NCBI RefSeq assembly: GCF_014199395.1
Contig: NZ_JACIJM010000002.1
Location: 186,001-250,000 of the forward strand
Reading direction: 5' to 3'
Source of the DNA: Yoonia ponticola
GTDB lineage: Bacteria; Pseudomonadota; Alphaproteobacteria; Rhodobacterales; Rhodobacteraceae
Length of the DNA stretch: 64,000 nucleotides
The position numbers were made by a program, and so were the translations under genes. Positions 26,122-35,382 of the stretch are shown here, piece after piece. The stretch's first letter is position 1. Each line of letters opens with the position of its first letter. A model generated the notes under the pieces. That model ran no database searches. It was not told the DNA's origin and saw nothing but the letters and a program-made list of their open reading frames with translations.

Positions 26122-26219
26122 AAGAAATTTCTTTTCTGATTTTGTGACGGAAACCAATCAAACGTCAAGAAATATTCACATATTTGTTATGATTTCTTTC
26201 AACTATGTAATTTCTTTTC
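26122..26219. promoter_or_regulatory. Operator cluster upstream of the transport operon
   Basis: AAGAAATTTCTT (26122-26133) is a perfect palindrome. AATTTCTTTTC occurs twice (26126-26136 and 26209-26219). AAGAAAT (26167-26173) and ATTTCTT (26192-26198) form an inverted pair. The GAAAT/ATTTC words recur at 31452-31463 and 31518-31537 next to the RpiR gene, suggesting that this regulator acts here. Confidence 0.5.
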
Positions 26220-26263
26220 ACGCACTGCCGAAAAACCGACCTTTTACACTTTGAACACACTAC

Positions 26264-27184
26264 TTAGGCAGCAGCGGTTTCACATCGTTGCAGCCCGAGA
26301 ATCGCAGCCCCGACCAGACCTGGCTCAATCGGGCACTGGGCAGGCACGACCAACGGATGTTTGATCTGGCGCAGACACTTTTCACGCACTGCCGAATCGA
26401 GCGCGGCAATCAACTTTGGCGCATTCGACAAGCCACCGCCAACAGCGATGATCCCCGCGCCGAGCATATTCTCCGTCATCGCCAATGGCCCTGACAGCAG
26501 CATCAACCACACCGAAATCGTTTTGCTTGCCTGCACGTCGTCAGCGTCCCAGCCAGCCACAATCGCCTGACTGTCCACAGTCGCACCATGCAAATGACGG
26601 TGCAGCCGCTCCAGCCCCCGCGCCGAACAGATCGCGTCCAAACATCCAACCTGCCCACAGCCGCATGCGAATGCTGGCAGCGTCACGGCGGGGTCGTCGA
26701 AAACCCGCTGCGCAATGGGGCCATGGCCAAGCTCGCCCGCGAATCCGCCAGTACTATTAATCAACTGCCCGCGCACGACGATCCCGCCACCCACGCCAGT
26801 GCCAAGGATCAAACCAAACACCACATCATGCCCGCGCCCAGCGCCAACGGTCGCTTCTGCCAACGCAAAGCAGTCCGCATCGTTGGCAAGCACCACGGGC
26901 AGACCCAAAAGTGTTTCAAGTTCGGACTGCAAGCGTCGTCCAGTCAGGCATGGAATATTCGCGACTTTCGCAACACCGCTGTCAGGGTCCAACACGCCCG
27001 CAATCGAAAAAGCGACTGCTTGCGGTACTTCGTCCGCCTCGGAAATCACCCCGCGCAACACGGCCACAAAGCTGTCGAAGTCGTCGGTTGGCGTGGTGAT
27101 CCGCCCTTTGGGGATCACTTGCTCGGCGCTATAGGCCCAAGCGACTTTGATCGCCGTCCCGCCGATATCGAAGCACAAAATCAT
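26264..27184 (-). CDS. ROK-family sugar kinase (probable N-acetylglucosamine kinase)
   Basis: 306 residues. The ATP site is DIGGTAIKVAW at the N-terminus. GTGVGGGIVVRG and the ROK zinc motif CGCGQVGCLDA are present, and ELGHGPI supplies the conserved His-containing sugar loop. The ATG at 27184 overlaps the nagA stop (ATGA), so it is translated with nagA. Phosphorylation of GlcNAc to GlcNAc-6-phosphate, the NagA substrate, is inferred from this coupling; ManNAc or another hexosamine is possible. Confidence 0.87.
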   Translation of the reverse strand: MILCFDIGGTAIKVAWAYSAEQVIPKGRITTPTDDFDSFVAVLRGVISEADEVPQAVAFSIAGVLDPDSGVAKVANIPCLTGRRLQSELETLLGLPVVLANDADCFALAEATVGAGRGHDVVFGLILGTGVGGGIVVRGQLINSTGGFAGELGHGPIAQRVFDDPAVTLPAFACGCGQVGCLDAICSARGLERLHRHLHGATVDSQAIVAGWDADDVQASKTISVWLMLLSGPLAMTENMLGAGIIAVGGGLSNAPKLIAALDSAVREKCLRQIKHPLVVPAQCPIEPGLVGAAILGLQRCETAAA

Positions 27185-28323
27185 ACGTTCGCCCCGATCC
27201 GTTGCCCTGCGATCCAAGTCCCTGCGGCCGTCACATCAGACGTCAGGTTAAAGAAATCGGCACGCGCACCGGGCCGCAAATGGCCGCGATCTGTAATGCC
27301 CATCGCTTGTGCAGGCGCGAGTGACGCAAGATTTAACGCAACCTCCAACGGCAACCCAAGCGACTGATGCACATATCGCACCGCGTCGATCAGAGCGATA
27401 TCAGCACCCGCAAGCGTCCCATCCGCAAGCGTGAGCCGCCCGTCCGCGCGATAAATTTGACGCCCGTTCAGGGTGAAATCGGTCAGATCAGTGCCAATCG
27501 TCGACATCGCGTCCGAGACGAGAAATACGCTCGCCGGACCCGCTTTGCCACGTAGTGCGATCCGCATCGCGGCGTCCGACACATGAAAACCGTCAGCGAT
27601 CAGCCCTGCCCAAAGACGCCCATCATCCAATGCCGCACCAACGAGGTTCGGCGCGCGATGCTGCAGCTGGCCCATCGCGTTAAACAAATGTGTGACCATG
27701 CTGACGCCAGCATTCGCATATTCGCCAGCCATCGCGGCGTCGCAGCCCGTATGGCCAAGACTGACGGTCACGCCAGCGTCGGCAAGGGCCATGACCTGAT
27801 CCAAGGACACAGACTCGGGCGCAATTGTGCAGATCATGTGATCAAATGCGCTTGCCGCTGCGGTCAATGCAGCAAGGTCAGACGCATCCATCGTGCGGAT
27901 CAACGCAAGATCATGCGTGCCTTTTCGCGCAAGATCCAGATGCGGCCCTTCTAGATGCAACCCCAGAAAACCGGACGCGCCTAGCGCGTCTCGTCCCGCA
28001 TTGATCGCCGCATGGGTATTGTCAGCTGTGTCCGTGATCAGCGTCACCATCACCGCCGTTGCTCCAAACGTGGCGTGCGCAGTGCAGATTGTCTCAATAC
28101 CTGTCGCCGTGATGTCATTGTTGAACAACACACCACCGCCGCCGTTGACCTGCAGATCGACCAAGCCCGGCACAAGCGCGCCCTCAACCCGTTCAGCATC
28201 GGGCGCATCACGCGCATGGACAATGTCCAGCACCAACCCATCCGCGACAATCAACGCGGCATCATCGTGCCACGTTGATCCATCAAAAATCCGATGCGCG
28301 TGAAAGGCTGTGCTTTGGGTCAT
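27181..28323 (-). CDS. nagA: N-acetylglucosamine-6-phosphate deacetylase
   Basis: 380 residues. It removes acetate from GlcNAc-6-P, giving glucosamine-6-P for NagB. The amidohydrolase landmarks are LVPGLVDLQVNGGGGV, the HLEGPHLD metal/substrate loop, LGHTGCDA, THLFNAMGQ, and the catalytic Asp in LVSDAMST. It lies in an operon with the ROK kinase downstream (4-base overlap) and the PLP-enzyme gene 9 bases upstream. Confidence 0.94.
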   Translation of the reverse strand: MTQSTAFHAHRIFDGSTWHDDAALIVADGLVLDIVHARDAPDAERVEGALVPGLVDLQVNGGGGVLFNNDITATGIETICTAHATFGATAVMVTLITDTADNTHAAINAGRDALGASGFLGLHLEGPHLDLARKGTHDLALIRTMDASDLAALTAAASAFDHMICTIAPESVSLDQVMALADAGVTVSLGHTGCDAAMAGEYANAGVSMVTHLFNAMGQLQHRAPNLVGAALDDGRLWAGLIADGFHVSDAAMRIALRGKAGPASVFLVSDAMSTIGTDLTDFTLNGRQIYRADGRLTLADGTLAGADIALIDAVRYVHQSLGLPLEVALNLASLAPAQAMGITDRGHLRPGARADFFNLTSDVTAAGTWIAGQRIGANV

Positions 28324-28332
28324 ACCAACGTC

Positions 28333-29421
28333 TTACCAAACCGTACCGCGTGCGGCGACCGGAATGACCCGCGTGACAATGCCATCACGATGAAACACCA
28401 TGCGGTCGAACAAGTTTGTCACCACGCAGGTATGGTTCGGGATCACGCGGACTTGGGTGCCGACCTCTGGCAGTGGTGCGGTGCACGCGGTCAGATCAAC
28501 GACAGCGTGCTCTTCTGACAGCGATACAATTCGCGCACCCGGCAGCCCAACGATTTCGCCGTGATCCGCAAACCCGAGCAGGTCTGACGTCAGCGCCTTT
28601 GACCCTGCATCGAGAACCGCACGTGTCGGCGTTGGCCGCGACACCACCGTTGCAAGCACATGCATCGCGAGATCATCCGCCGTGCATTCGCCCGCCCGCA
28701 CCATCGAACGGTCGTTATAGACATAGGTTCCAGCACGGTGTTCCGTAGCACTTGGCACCATATGCGCCGCGAACAGGTCGGGGCTACCGCCGTTTGAACG
28801 CACCGGACAATCGATCCCTAAATCAGCAAGCAGACCCATCGTAGTTTGCAAAAACGCCTCGACATCCGCAGCACCACCAACAGCCGGATAAGTCAAAACG
28901 CCAGCAAAGCGCAGACCGTCCGCGTCATTGATCAGCTGCGCCAAAGCAACCGCAGCCTCGGGCGTCTGTACGCCGCAGCGCCCAGCGCCTGTGTCACATT
29001 CGACCAGCACCTCCAGCGGCTTGCCGTCGCTGAACGCCTGCGCCAATCCTGAAATTGTCGTTGGGTTATCCGCAACCACACGCAATGTCGCGACACGCTC
29101 ATTCAGTGCCTTCAACCGCGCCACACGGGCAGCACCCAGCACGTTGTAAGTGATCAAGATATCGTCAAAGCCTGCGTCCGCGAACACCTCGGCTTCGGTT
29201 ACTTTTTGGCAATTGATCCCAATCGCACCCGCATCAATCTGCTGTTGCGCCACGGCAGGAATTTTGTGGGTTTTGATATGCGGCCGAAACGGCAAGCCAT
29301 GCGCCGTCAGGTAATCCTGCGCACGAGCAATGTTTGCCGCTAGACGATTTTCGTCGATGACTGGCATCGGGGTCAGCACGTCAGCCAGCGGCGTGCCTAC
29401 GGTGGGCCATGGAAAATCCAT
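28333..29421 (-). CDS. Fold-type III PLP enzyme (D-serine dehydratase/D-threonine aldolase-like)
   Basis: 362 residues. The N-terminal alanine-racemase-like barrel has the PLP lysine in RPHIKTHKIP, and the C-terminal domain has the zinc ligands PNHTC of the DSD1/D-threonine aldolase family. It would act on a D- or beta-hydroxy amino acid. ATG 29421 has AGGA eight bases upstream and was preferred to the ATG at 29430, which overlaps that ribosome site; the frame is open to 29559. It lies in the nag operon between MlrC and nagA. Its partner substrate in amino-sugar catabolism is unknown. Confidence 0.85.
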   Translation of the reverse strand: MDFPWPTVGTPLADVLTPMPVIDENRLAANIARAQDYLTAHGLPFRPHIKTHKIPAVAQQQIDAGAIGINCQKVTEAEVFADAGFDDILITYNVLGAARVARLKALNERVATLRVVADNPTTISGLAQAFSDGKPLEVLVECDTGAGRCGVQTPEAAVALAQLINDADGLRFAGVLTYPAVGGAADVEAFLQTTMGLLADLGIDCPVRSNGGSPDLFAAHMVPSATEHRAGTYVYNDRSMVRAGECTADDLAMHVLATVVSRPTPTRAVLDAGSKALTSDLLGFADHGEIVGLPGARIVSLSEEHAVVDLTACTAPLPEVGTQVRVIPNHTCVVTNLFDRMVFHRDGIVTRVIPVAARGTVW

Positions 29422-29422
29422 A

Positions 29423-30928
29423 TCAGTCATCCTGCATAAACGGGTTTTCGACGCGCGGCCAAATGTCGGGACGCACGAAACGGTAGGGGTTGGTCGCTGG
29501 ATCATTCGGATAAGGTTTTCCCGCCGAACAATACAGAATTTCAGAGGCAATTGGCGCAAAGGCAGCGTAGAAATGATTGGTAGATTTAATCACCAAAATC
29601 TTCTGCGCCAACGGATCAATGCCCATCGCGGTGAACAGCGACGGATCATAGCTTTGGGCGCGGACAGTGTTCAGGATCACGTCGATACCAATCTCATTGC
29701 CATCAGTATCGAGTAACGCAATCCGTGCGGCAGGGCCGAATGGCACGACACTTTCGCCGAACACCATCTCTGCGGTCTCGGAAAGAGTCACGACCTTGAT
29801 CATCGCATCCACCGGATCGCCCGTCAGAGGCGCGGATTTCGCACCAAAGCGCAAAGGCATCACAGCGCCTTCGCCAGCAGCCATACACAATTGCACCGCA
29901 ATCGGGTCCCAGATCGTGCCAACAGCAACGCCAGTCGCCTTTTGCGCGATCAATTCCTTCAACACGACAGTCGCGTCGCCCGCAGTACCGCCACCCGGAT
30001 TGTCCCACATATCGCTCAACACAACAGGCCCATCCGTGGCATCCATCGCGGCACGCACTGCGGCGTGTTCATCCATCGACGGCATCATGTGCTTGCCACG
30101 GTTTGCGAATAACTCCTGACCCAAGCGTTCGGCTATCGCCTCGCCATGGGCCGCCGCATCATCGGTAATCACAATCATCTTTGTGCCCATCTCAGGCACA
30201 TCACCTGCCATAAACCCGTGAATGGCAGACACTGACAGCACTTGTGCGTCCGTTTTTTCCAACGCGAACATGCGATCTACAAAGCTGCGCATTGGCTCAC
30301 GAGAGGTTGGGAACACGTCGATCATCCGACAGTCATACGTTGACATGACCGGCTTAATCCGCCCTTCAAGCGTATCCACAACCAACGCCCACAGATCAAC
30401 GGCGCGATCAACGAAATCGGTATGAGGGAATTCTTTAAACGCAACAAAAAAATCAGCCGCAGCAACACGTTTCGCGGTCAGATGGCTGTGCGGGTCCAAT
30501 TCGGCGCAGACTAAAACATCAGGCCCGACAATATCGCGGACCCGCGCGAGCAAGTCGCCTTCGGGATCAATGCAGCCTTGCGCGACCATTGCGCCATGCA
30601 AGCCCAACACCACCGCATCCACAGGCATCGCGGCCTTGAGTTGCGTCAGGATTTCATCGCGCAACCCGACATGCGCGGCCCCTGACACCAATCCCGCAGG
30701 GTCGGCCCAAGACGCGCTGCCCTCGATCAAGGTCCAGCCTTTATCCGCGCAAACTTTGCGGCCCACAGGAATAGGCGCAGTGCACAACGTCGCCGTTGCA
30801 GGATGCGCACCCGGCGCGGCGTAGAAAGAGGCTTCAAACGCGAGACGGTCAATCACGATAGGCGAAAACGTGTTCGTTTCCGTCGCCATCGCCGCAACAA
30901 AAATGCGTTTTGTATCTGTCGCGGTCAT
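29423..30928 (-). CDS. MlrC-family (M81) metallohydrolase, copy 1
   Basis: 501 residues. It has the two-domain MlrC layout: the N-terminal M81 domain with AMATETNTFSPI, ELDPHSHLTAKRV (metal ligands Asp/His) and KEFPHTDFVDRA, and the C-terminal domain with DNPGGGTAGDATVV. MlrC was named for degradation of linearised microcystin; most homologues have unknown amide substrates. The ATG at 30928 follows AAGGA. It is translationally tight with the NTF2-like gene (2-base gap) and the PLP-enzyme gene. A diverged second copy lies at 35383-36816. Confidence 0.86.
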   Translation of the reverse strand: MTATDTKRIFVAAMATETNTFSPIVIDRLAFEASFYAAPGAHPATATLCTAPIPVGRKVCADKGWTLIEGSASWADPAGLVSGAAHVGLRDEILTQLKAAMPVDAVVLGLHGAMVAQGCIDPEGDLLARVRDIVGPDVLVCAELDPHSHLTAKRVAAADFFVAFKEFPHTDFVDRAVDLWALVVDTLEGRIKPVMSTYDCRMIDVFPTSREPMRSFVDRMFALEKTDAQVLSVSAIHGFMAGDVPEMGTKMIVITDDAAAHGEAIAERLGQELFANRGKHMMPSMDEHAAVRAAMDATDGPVVLSDMWDNPGGGTAGDATVVLKELIAQKATGVAVGTIWDPIAVQLCMAAGEGAVMPLRFGAKSAPLTGDPVDAMIKVVTLSETAEMVFGESVVPFGPAARIALLDTDGNEIGIDVILNTVRAQSYDPSLFTAMGIDPLAQKILVIKSTNHFYAAFAPIASEILYCSAGKPYPNDPATNPYRFVRPDIWPRVENPFMQDD

Positions 30929-30930
30929 TA

Positions 30931-31437
30931 TTATTCCTTGATATGCGGCAGGTATCCAACAAATCCTGCGATTTTCCAACGGCCCTCTTGGCTTCGGCAC
31001 CAATACAATGTCTGCCAATTCATCCGTTCAGCAGGACCATCGGTGCGCGCCAGATGCCCATCGAACTTCTTGCGCACCAAAGCCGTGTCGCCAGTGATTT
31101 CAATCTCTTCCAGTCGAGTCGCGTGAAAGATGCCATCGCGCGGATCGCCTTCGTACACCCCAGCATCGCGCCCAACTGCAAAGTCCTGCGCCTGTTTGAC
31201 CCAATCATCGCGATACGCTTCCAAGGTCGGGTAGGCCAAATCGTACTTGTTTGGGTCATCCTGAAAATGACCGCTCACGCCGGTAAAGTTCTCGGCAATA
31301 AAGTCGCCAGCCACTGCGGACCAATCGGCCGTTACAAATGCGTCGATGTCGCGCTGCACCAGCATCTCCCAGATTGCGCTACGATCGGCGTCGGTTTGGG
31401 GAAATGGGTTGCGGAAAGGGTCACGTTGAGTCGTCAT
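30931..31437 (-). CDS. NTF2-like (SnoaL-type) protein
   Basis: 168 residues, a cone-shaped NTF2/SnoaL fold: DIDAFVTADWSAVAGDFIAE at the start and the typical closing strands VRKKFDGHL and WQTLYWCRSQEGRWKIAGF. Such proteins bind small molecules or act as isomerases or hydrolases. The start at 31437 was chosen over a 13-codon extension because the extension reads into the operator repeats. It is the first gene of the leftward nag operon, facing rpiR across 202 bases. Confidence 0.75.
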   Translation of the reverse strand: MTTQRDPFRNPFPQTDADRSAIWEMLVQRDIDAFVTADWSAVAGDFIAENFTGVSGHFQDDPNKYDLAYPTLEAYRDDWVKQAQDFAVGRDAGVYEGDPRDGIFHATRLEEIEITGDTALVRKKFDGHLARTDGPAERMNWQTLYWCRSQEGRWKIAGFVGYLPHIKE

Positions 31438-31451
31438 TTTACTGGTCCCAT

Positions 31452-31537
31452 GAAATTCATTTCTACAATGCAACAATTTCTCTGGAAAAATCCAGTTGAT
31501 TATGCCTCAATAGCGATGAAATACGAAAATGAATTTC
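31452..31537. promoter_or_regulatory. Probable RpiR operators in the divergent nag control region
   Basis: GAAATTCATTTC (31452-31463) is an inverted repeat GAAAT-N2-ATTTC. A second GAAAT (31518-31522) pairs with ATTTC (31533-31537). These lie between the NTF2-like start and rpiR, and resemble the repeats at 26122-26219. Confidence 0.5.
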
Positions 31538-31639
31538 GGAAACGTCGAAAATCAGGGATTTGCATGAAAATCGCACGGATTGCGGCAACCCTCTGAATAA
31601 CGACCATCGTGAATGGACCGCACGGCGGCAAGGAGTAAC

Positions 31640-32554
31640 ATGACTGATCCTTCAGATAGCTCATTTGCTGCGGGCACCACTTCTGCCGGAAATCTTATCG
31701 TCGCACTGGCCGATGAAGACGGCCGTTTGTCCGCGATGGAAAAGAAACTAGCGGAATCGGTCCTGGCCGACGTGAACTACGCGACAAGCGCCTCAATCAC
31801 CGACATTGCCACCCGCGCAGGTGTTTCACCGCCCACCGTGACGCGATTCTGTCGCAGATTGGGTTGTGCGTCATTCTCCGACTTCAAAGTGCAGCTGGCC
31901 AAAAGCGCTTATGTCGGCTTGCGGTATCTCAAACCTGAATCCGTGACAACAACGCCGGAGCAAGTCGCCGAAGATATCGTCACCAAAGCGCAAAACGCGC
32001 TTTTCGAAATGCACCGCTCGCTTGATCTCGACGCTGTGAATGCGGCAGTGGCGTTGCTGGCCAAGGCCGAAATGATCTATGCGTTCGGGTCCGGCGGCAA
32101 CTCTACCATGATCGTCAACGAATTGCAGAACCGCCTGTTCCGGCTTGGATCGCGGATTTCTGCATCGAACGACCACGGCATGAACTTGATGCTGTCCGCC
32201 GCAGTCCAGCCCGGCACAGTCGTGTTCGGATCATCGATATCAGGCCGTAACATAGAACTGACGAACTGCTTTGCGCTGCTGCGCGAACGTGGCGTTCCCA
32301 CAATCGCGTTGACCCAGGCAGGCACGCCGCTGGCTGCGAATGCGGATGTCGTCATTGCGATAGAACTCCCCGAAGGCCGCAACATTTTTCGTGCAACATC
32401 AACACGTTACGCCACACTGGCTGTCGTCGACATCATCGCGAACCTTGTGGCCTATCAAGACCGCAACAAATCAACGCGGATCTTGCGCGGCATCAAAGAA
32501 GAATTGGTCAAGCAACGAGACGGCGGCGACGATAGCCAAATCTTGGGCGATTAA
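31640..32554 (+). CDS. MurR/RpiR-family transcriptional regulator
   Basis: 304 residues. The N-terminal RpiR helix-turn-helix is SITDIATRAGVSPPTVTRFC at about residues 53-72. The C-terminal SIS domain binds sugar phosphates (IYAFGSGGNSTMIVNELQNR). AAGGAG precedes the ATG at 31640; a 9-codon extension is unlikely. Members of the family sense phosphosugars such as MurNAc-6-P or GlcN-6-P and usually repress. Its location between the two divergent sugar operons makes it the likely regulator of both; the effector would be a phosphorylated amino sugar (inference). Confidence 0.92.
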   Translation: MTDPSDSSFAAGTTSAGNLIVALADEDGRLSAMEKKLAESVLADVNYATSASITDIATRAGVSPPTVTRFCRRLGCASFSDFKVQLAKSAYVGLRYLKPESVTTTPEQVAEDIVTKAQNALFEMHRSLDLDAVNAAVALLAKAEMIYAFGSGGNSTMIVNELQNRLFRLGSRISASNDHGMNLMLSAAVQPGTVVFGSSISGRNIELTNCFALLRERGVPTIALTQAGTPLAANADVVIAIELPEGRNIFRATSTRYATLAVVDIIANLVAYQDRNKSTRILRGIKEELVKQRDGGDDSQILGD

Positions 32555-32620
32555 ACATATCTATCCGGTGCGTCAGCGGCCGCGCCGGTCAGGTTCAACT
32601 TGCCGCCAACGAGGACTACA

Positions 32621-33391
32621 ATGACGTCACGCATTGCCATCATCACCGGAAGCGCCGGCGACATCGGCCGCGCAATTGCTGCCCGCCTGTCAAACGACCA
32701 CGATATCATTGTCCTTGCCGACCTTGATCTAGAGGCCGCGACACGTGCCGCTGAAAAACTAGGCGACGGGTTTGTGCCGATGAAACTGGACGTCACCGAC
32801 GCCGACAGTTGTGCCGCCATGGCCACGGCAACAGCGGCGATGGGCGACGTCGTGACGCTTGTGAACAACGCGGGTGCGTCCCGCGCCGTCAGCTTGCACA
32901 GCACCTCGGTTGAGAACTGGCAGCTAGATCGGTCGCTGAACCTCGATGGCGCGTATTTTGTGTTTCAGGCGCTTGCCGATCAACTGATCGCGTCCAAAGG
33001 CGCTATCGTGAATATCGCCTCGGTCAACGGTATGGGTGTTTTCGGGCACCCTGCCTATTCCGCAGCCAAGGCCGGCATGACCCACCTGACCAAACTGATT
33101 GCGGTAGAATATGGCAAATACGGCATCCGCGCCAACACAGTCGCCCCCGGCACCGTCCGCACCCAAGCATGGGAAGACCGCGCAGTCGCCAACCCCAACG
33201 TGTTCGAAGAAGCGGCAGAGCATTACGCCCTAGGCCGGATCGTCAATCCCGATGACGTGGCTGAAGCCGTGGGTTTTCTCGCCTCGCCCTTGGCCGCTGC
33301 GATTACAGGCGTGTGCTTGCCCGTCGATTGCGGTTTGACCGCTGGCATCCCCGCCCTTGCCCGTACCTTTAGCCAATCCGACGATTACTAA
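32621..33391 (+). CDS. Short-chain dehydrogenase/reductase
   Basis: 256 residues, classical SDR. The cofactor motif TGSAGDIG is at the N-terminus, NNAG is near residue 85, catalytic Ser is in NIASVNG, and YSAAK holds Tyr and Lys. Asp in VLADLDLE after beta-2 suggests NAD rather than NADP. GAGGA lies five bases upstream of the ATG. It is 66 bases downstream of rpiR and 24 bases upstream of the GH20 gene, hence probably one operon. The substrate is not known; a sugar or polyol is likely from context. Confidence 0.88.
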   Translation: MTSRIAIITGSAGDIGRAIAARLSNDHDIIVLADLDLEAATRAAEKLGDGFVPMKLDVTDADSCAAMATATAAMGDVVTLVNNAGASRAVSLHSTSVENWQLDRSLNLDGAYFVFQALADQLIASKGAIVNIASVNGMGVFGHPAYSAAKAGMTHLTKLIAVEYGKYGIRANTVAPGTVRTQAWEDRAVANPNVFEEAAEHYALGRIVNPDDVAEAVGFLASPLAAAITGVCLPVDCGLTAGIPALARTFSQSDDY

Positions 33392-33415
33392 GATCGCACC
33401 CAACAGGACCTCCCG

Positions 33416-35320
33416 ATGACCTACTTTCTCGAAAACACGTGGCTACCGACGCCTGCGCCAGAAGGCACTTGGAGCTTTACGCTGACCAACCTGTCCGACG
33501 CACCGCTGGCCGACTTCAAACTGTCCCTGACGTCGATCACGCGGATCATGCCGACCTATGACCTAACCGGGGCGACCTTTCTGCGCCGCTACGCGAACTT
33601 CCACGAATTTGAACCTGCCGACGCCACGCCAATCGCACCTGGTGAAAGCTGGTCGTTCGAGGTGACAGGCATCAACCGGTCGCCATTCCACCGCAATGAC
33701 GCAGCCAAAACCGCGTGGATCACGCTAGCCGATGGCACGCACACCATAGTCCAAGTCGGCGACCTGATGCACGCGGGCGAAGCACCTGTGCGGCCCCGCG
33801 AACGCCTGCCAGAAGGCAAGCTGACGCTTCCTTTTGCATTACTGCCTTGGCCAAACCAGATCGACGCGACCGCAGGTGCAGCACCCGTCATTCTGTATGC
33901 AGCCGACGACGTCAGCGTTGCTGACAAGCGGTTAATGTTGGCGATTGACGCATTGCACACGCGGCTTTTCCCGACTGCACAGACCGTGTTCCAGCTGACA
34001 CCGGCCCTTGGTGGTCGCGCTGTCAACTTTGCAGAGGATGGGAGCCTGCCAACCGAAGGCTACCGCATCACATTCGAAGACCAGATCACGGTCACGTCCA
34101 GCGCTACCGAAGGCCGCCGCTACGGCCTGATCGCTTTGGCGCAAATCCTGCATGGCGCCTACGCCGATCCGGATTACAAATTCCCCGCCACTGGCACAAT
34201 CGACGACGCCCCGCGCTATGATTGGCGCGGCTGCCACCTCGATGTGTCGCGCCATTTCTGGTCCCACGACGAGGTTCTGCGCGTGGTCGATATGCTCGCG
34301 TGGCAGAAACTGAACAAATTCCACTGGCACCTGACCGATGACGAAGGGTGGCGTGCTGAAATCCTCGCCTATCCAGAACTTACCCAAGCCGGGGCGACAC
34401 GCGGTGCGGATGTGCCTGCAATGTTGCCGCAACTGGGCGACGGATCAGAGACAAAACACGGGTTCTACACCCAAGACCAGATGCGGGCCGTTGTTGCCCA
34501 CGCAGGCGACCTTGGCATCGAAGTCATGCCCGAAATCGAAATGCCCGGTCATTCGGCCTGCGTTCTAGCCGCACTTCCGCAGCTTGTGGACCCTGATGAA
34601 CCCGCAAACAGCTACTATCCGGTGCAGGGCTATTTCAACAACGCACTGAACCCAGCGGTGCCCGAAACCTTTACCGTGCTGGAAACCGTGTTCGACGAAC
34701 TCGCCACAATTTTCCCATCGAAATACATCCACATCGGCGGCGACGAAGTGGCCAGTAACGCGTGGATGACGTCACCTTTGGCGCTCGCTTTGATGGAAAA
34801 AGAAGGGCTGAAAGGCACGTTCGAGCTACAAAGCTGGTTCTTGCGTAAAATCAAAGAAACCCTGACCGCACGCGGTAAAATCATGGTCGGCTGGAACGAG
34901 ATCGCACATGGCGGCGGTGTCCCACCCGAAGGCACGTTGCTGATGGCATGGGAAAACCCGCAGGTCGGGATCGAATTGGCGTCACAAGGCTACGACGTCG
35001 TGATGACACCGGGTCAAGCCTACTACCTCGACATGGTGCAAAGCGACGATTGGCTGGAAAATGGCGCAGGCTGGGCGGGTCCGGTGACGCCAGAACAATC
35101 CTACACCTACGAGGCCGAAGGCGACTTTCCGCCCGAATTGCGCGGTCAAATGCGCGGTGTGCAGGCCTGTATTTGGTGCGAACACTTCACCACACGGCAA
35201 TGGTTCAACGATCTGGTCTTCCCGCGTCTCAGCGCCGTGGCAGAAGCCGCATGGACCCAGACCGAAAACAAAGACTGGCAACGCTTTGCCCGTCAGGTGC
35301 GTCTGCATCCCGAACTTTGA
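33416..35320 (+). CDS. Beta-N-acetylhexosaminidase (GH20)
   Basis: 634 residues. GH20 enzymes cut terminal GlcNAc/GalNAc by substrate-assisted catalysis. The N-terminal 130 residues are a beta-domain resembling the carbohydrate-binding domain of bacterial chitobiases. The GH20b domain follows and then the TIM barrel: RGCHLDVSRHFW, KFHWHLTDDEGWR, and the catalytic Asp-Glu pair in HIGGDEVASNAW. No signal peptide is visible, so it probably works in the cytoplasm on imported chitobiose or other oligosaccharides delivered by the ABC or MFS carrier. A GC-rich hairpin follows it. Confidence 0.93.
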   Translation: MTYFLENTWLPTPAPEGTWSFTLTNLSDAPLADFKLSLTSITRIMPTYDLTGATFLRRYANFHEFEPADATPIAPGESWSFEVTGINRSPFHRNDAAKTAWITLADGTHTIVQVGDLMHAGEAPVRPRERLPEGKLTLPFALLPWPNQIDATAGAAPVILYAADDVSVADKRLMLAIDALHTRLFPTAQTVFQLTPALGGRAVNFAEDGSLPTEGYRITFEDQITVTSSATEGRRYGLIALAQILHGAYADPDYKFPATGTIDDAPRYDWRGCHLDVSRHFWSHDEVLRVVDMLAWQKLNKFHWHLTDDEGWRAEILAYPELTQAGATRGADVPAMLPQLGDGSETKHGFYTQDQMRAVVAHAGDLGIEVMPEIEMPGHSACVLAALPQLVDPDEPANSYYPVQGYFNNALNPAVPETFTVLETVFDELATIFPSKYIHIGGDEVASNAWMTSPLALALMEKEGLKGTFELQSWFLRKIKETLTARGKIMVGWNEIAHGGGVPPEGTLLMAWENPQVGIELASQGYDVVMTPGQAYYLDMVQSDDWLENGAGWAGPVTPEQSYTYEAEGDFPPELRGQMRGVQACIWCEHFTTRQWFNDLVFPRLSAVAEAAWTQTENKDWQRFARQVRLHPEL

Positions 35321-35328
35321 TCAAACGA

Positions 35329-35346
35329 GGGGCCGTTCGCGGCCCC
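35329..35346 (+). terminator. Intercistronic TTCG hairpin after the GH20 gene
   Basis: GGGGCCG (35329-35335) and CGGCCCC (35340-35346) pair perfectly over seven bases around a TTCG tetraloop, eight bases after the GH20 stop. No T run follows; it is a likely 3' stabiliser or attenuator before the second mlrC gene. Confidence 0.6.
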
Positions 35347-35382
35347 ACCCTACTCTGACACCTCCCCAAAGGACCAAAATCC

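Noticed and set aside
26588-27367. 259-codon plus-strand open frame across the ROK and nagA genes
   Set aside because: Runs antisense through two well-supported genes with His/Arg-rich composition.
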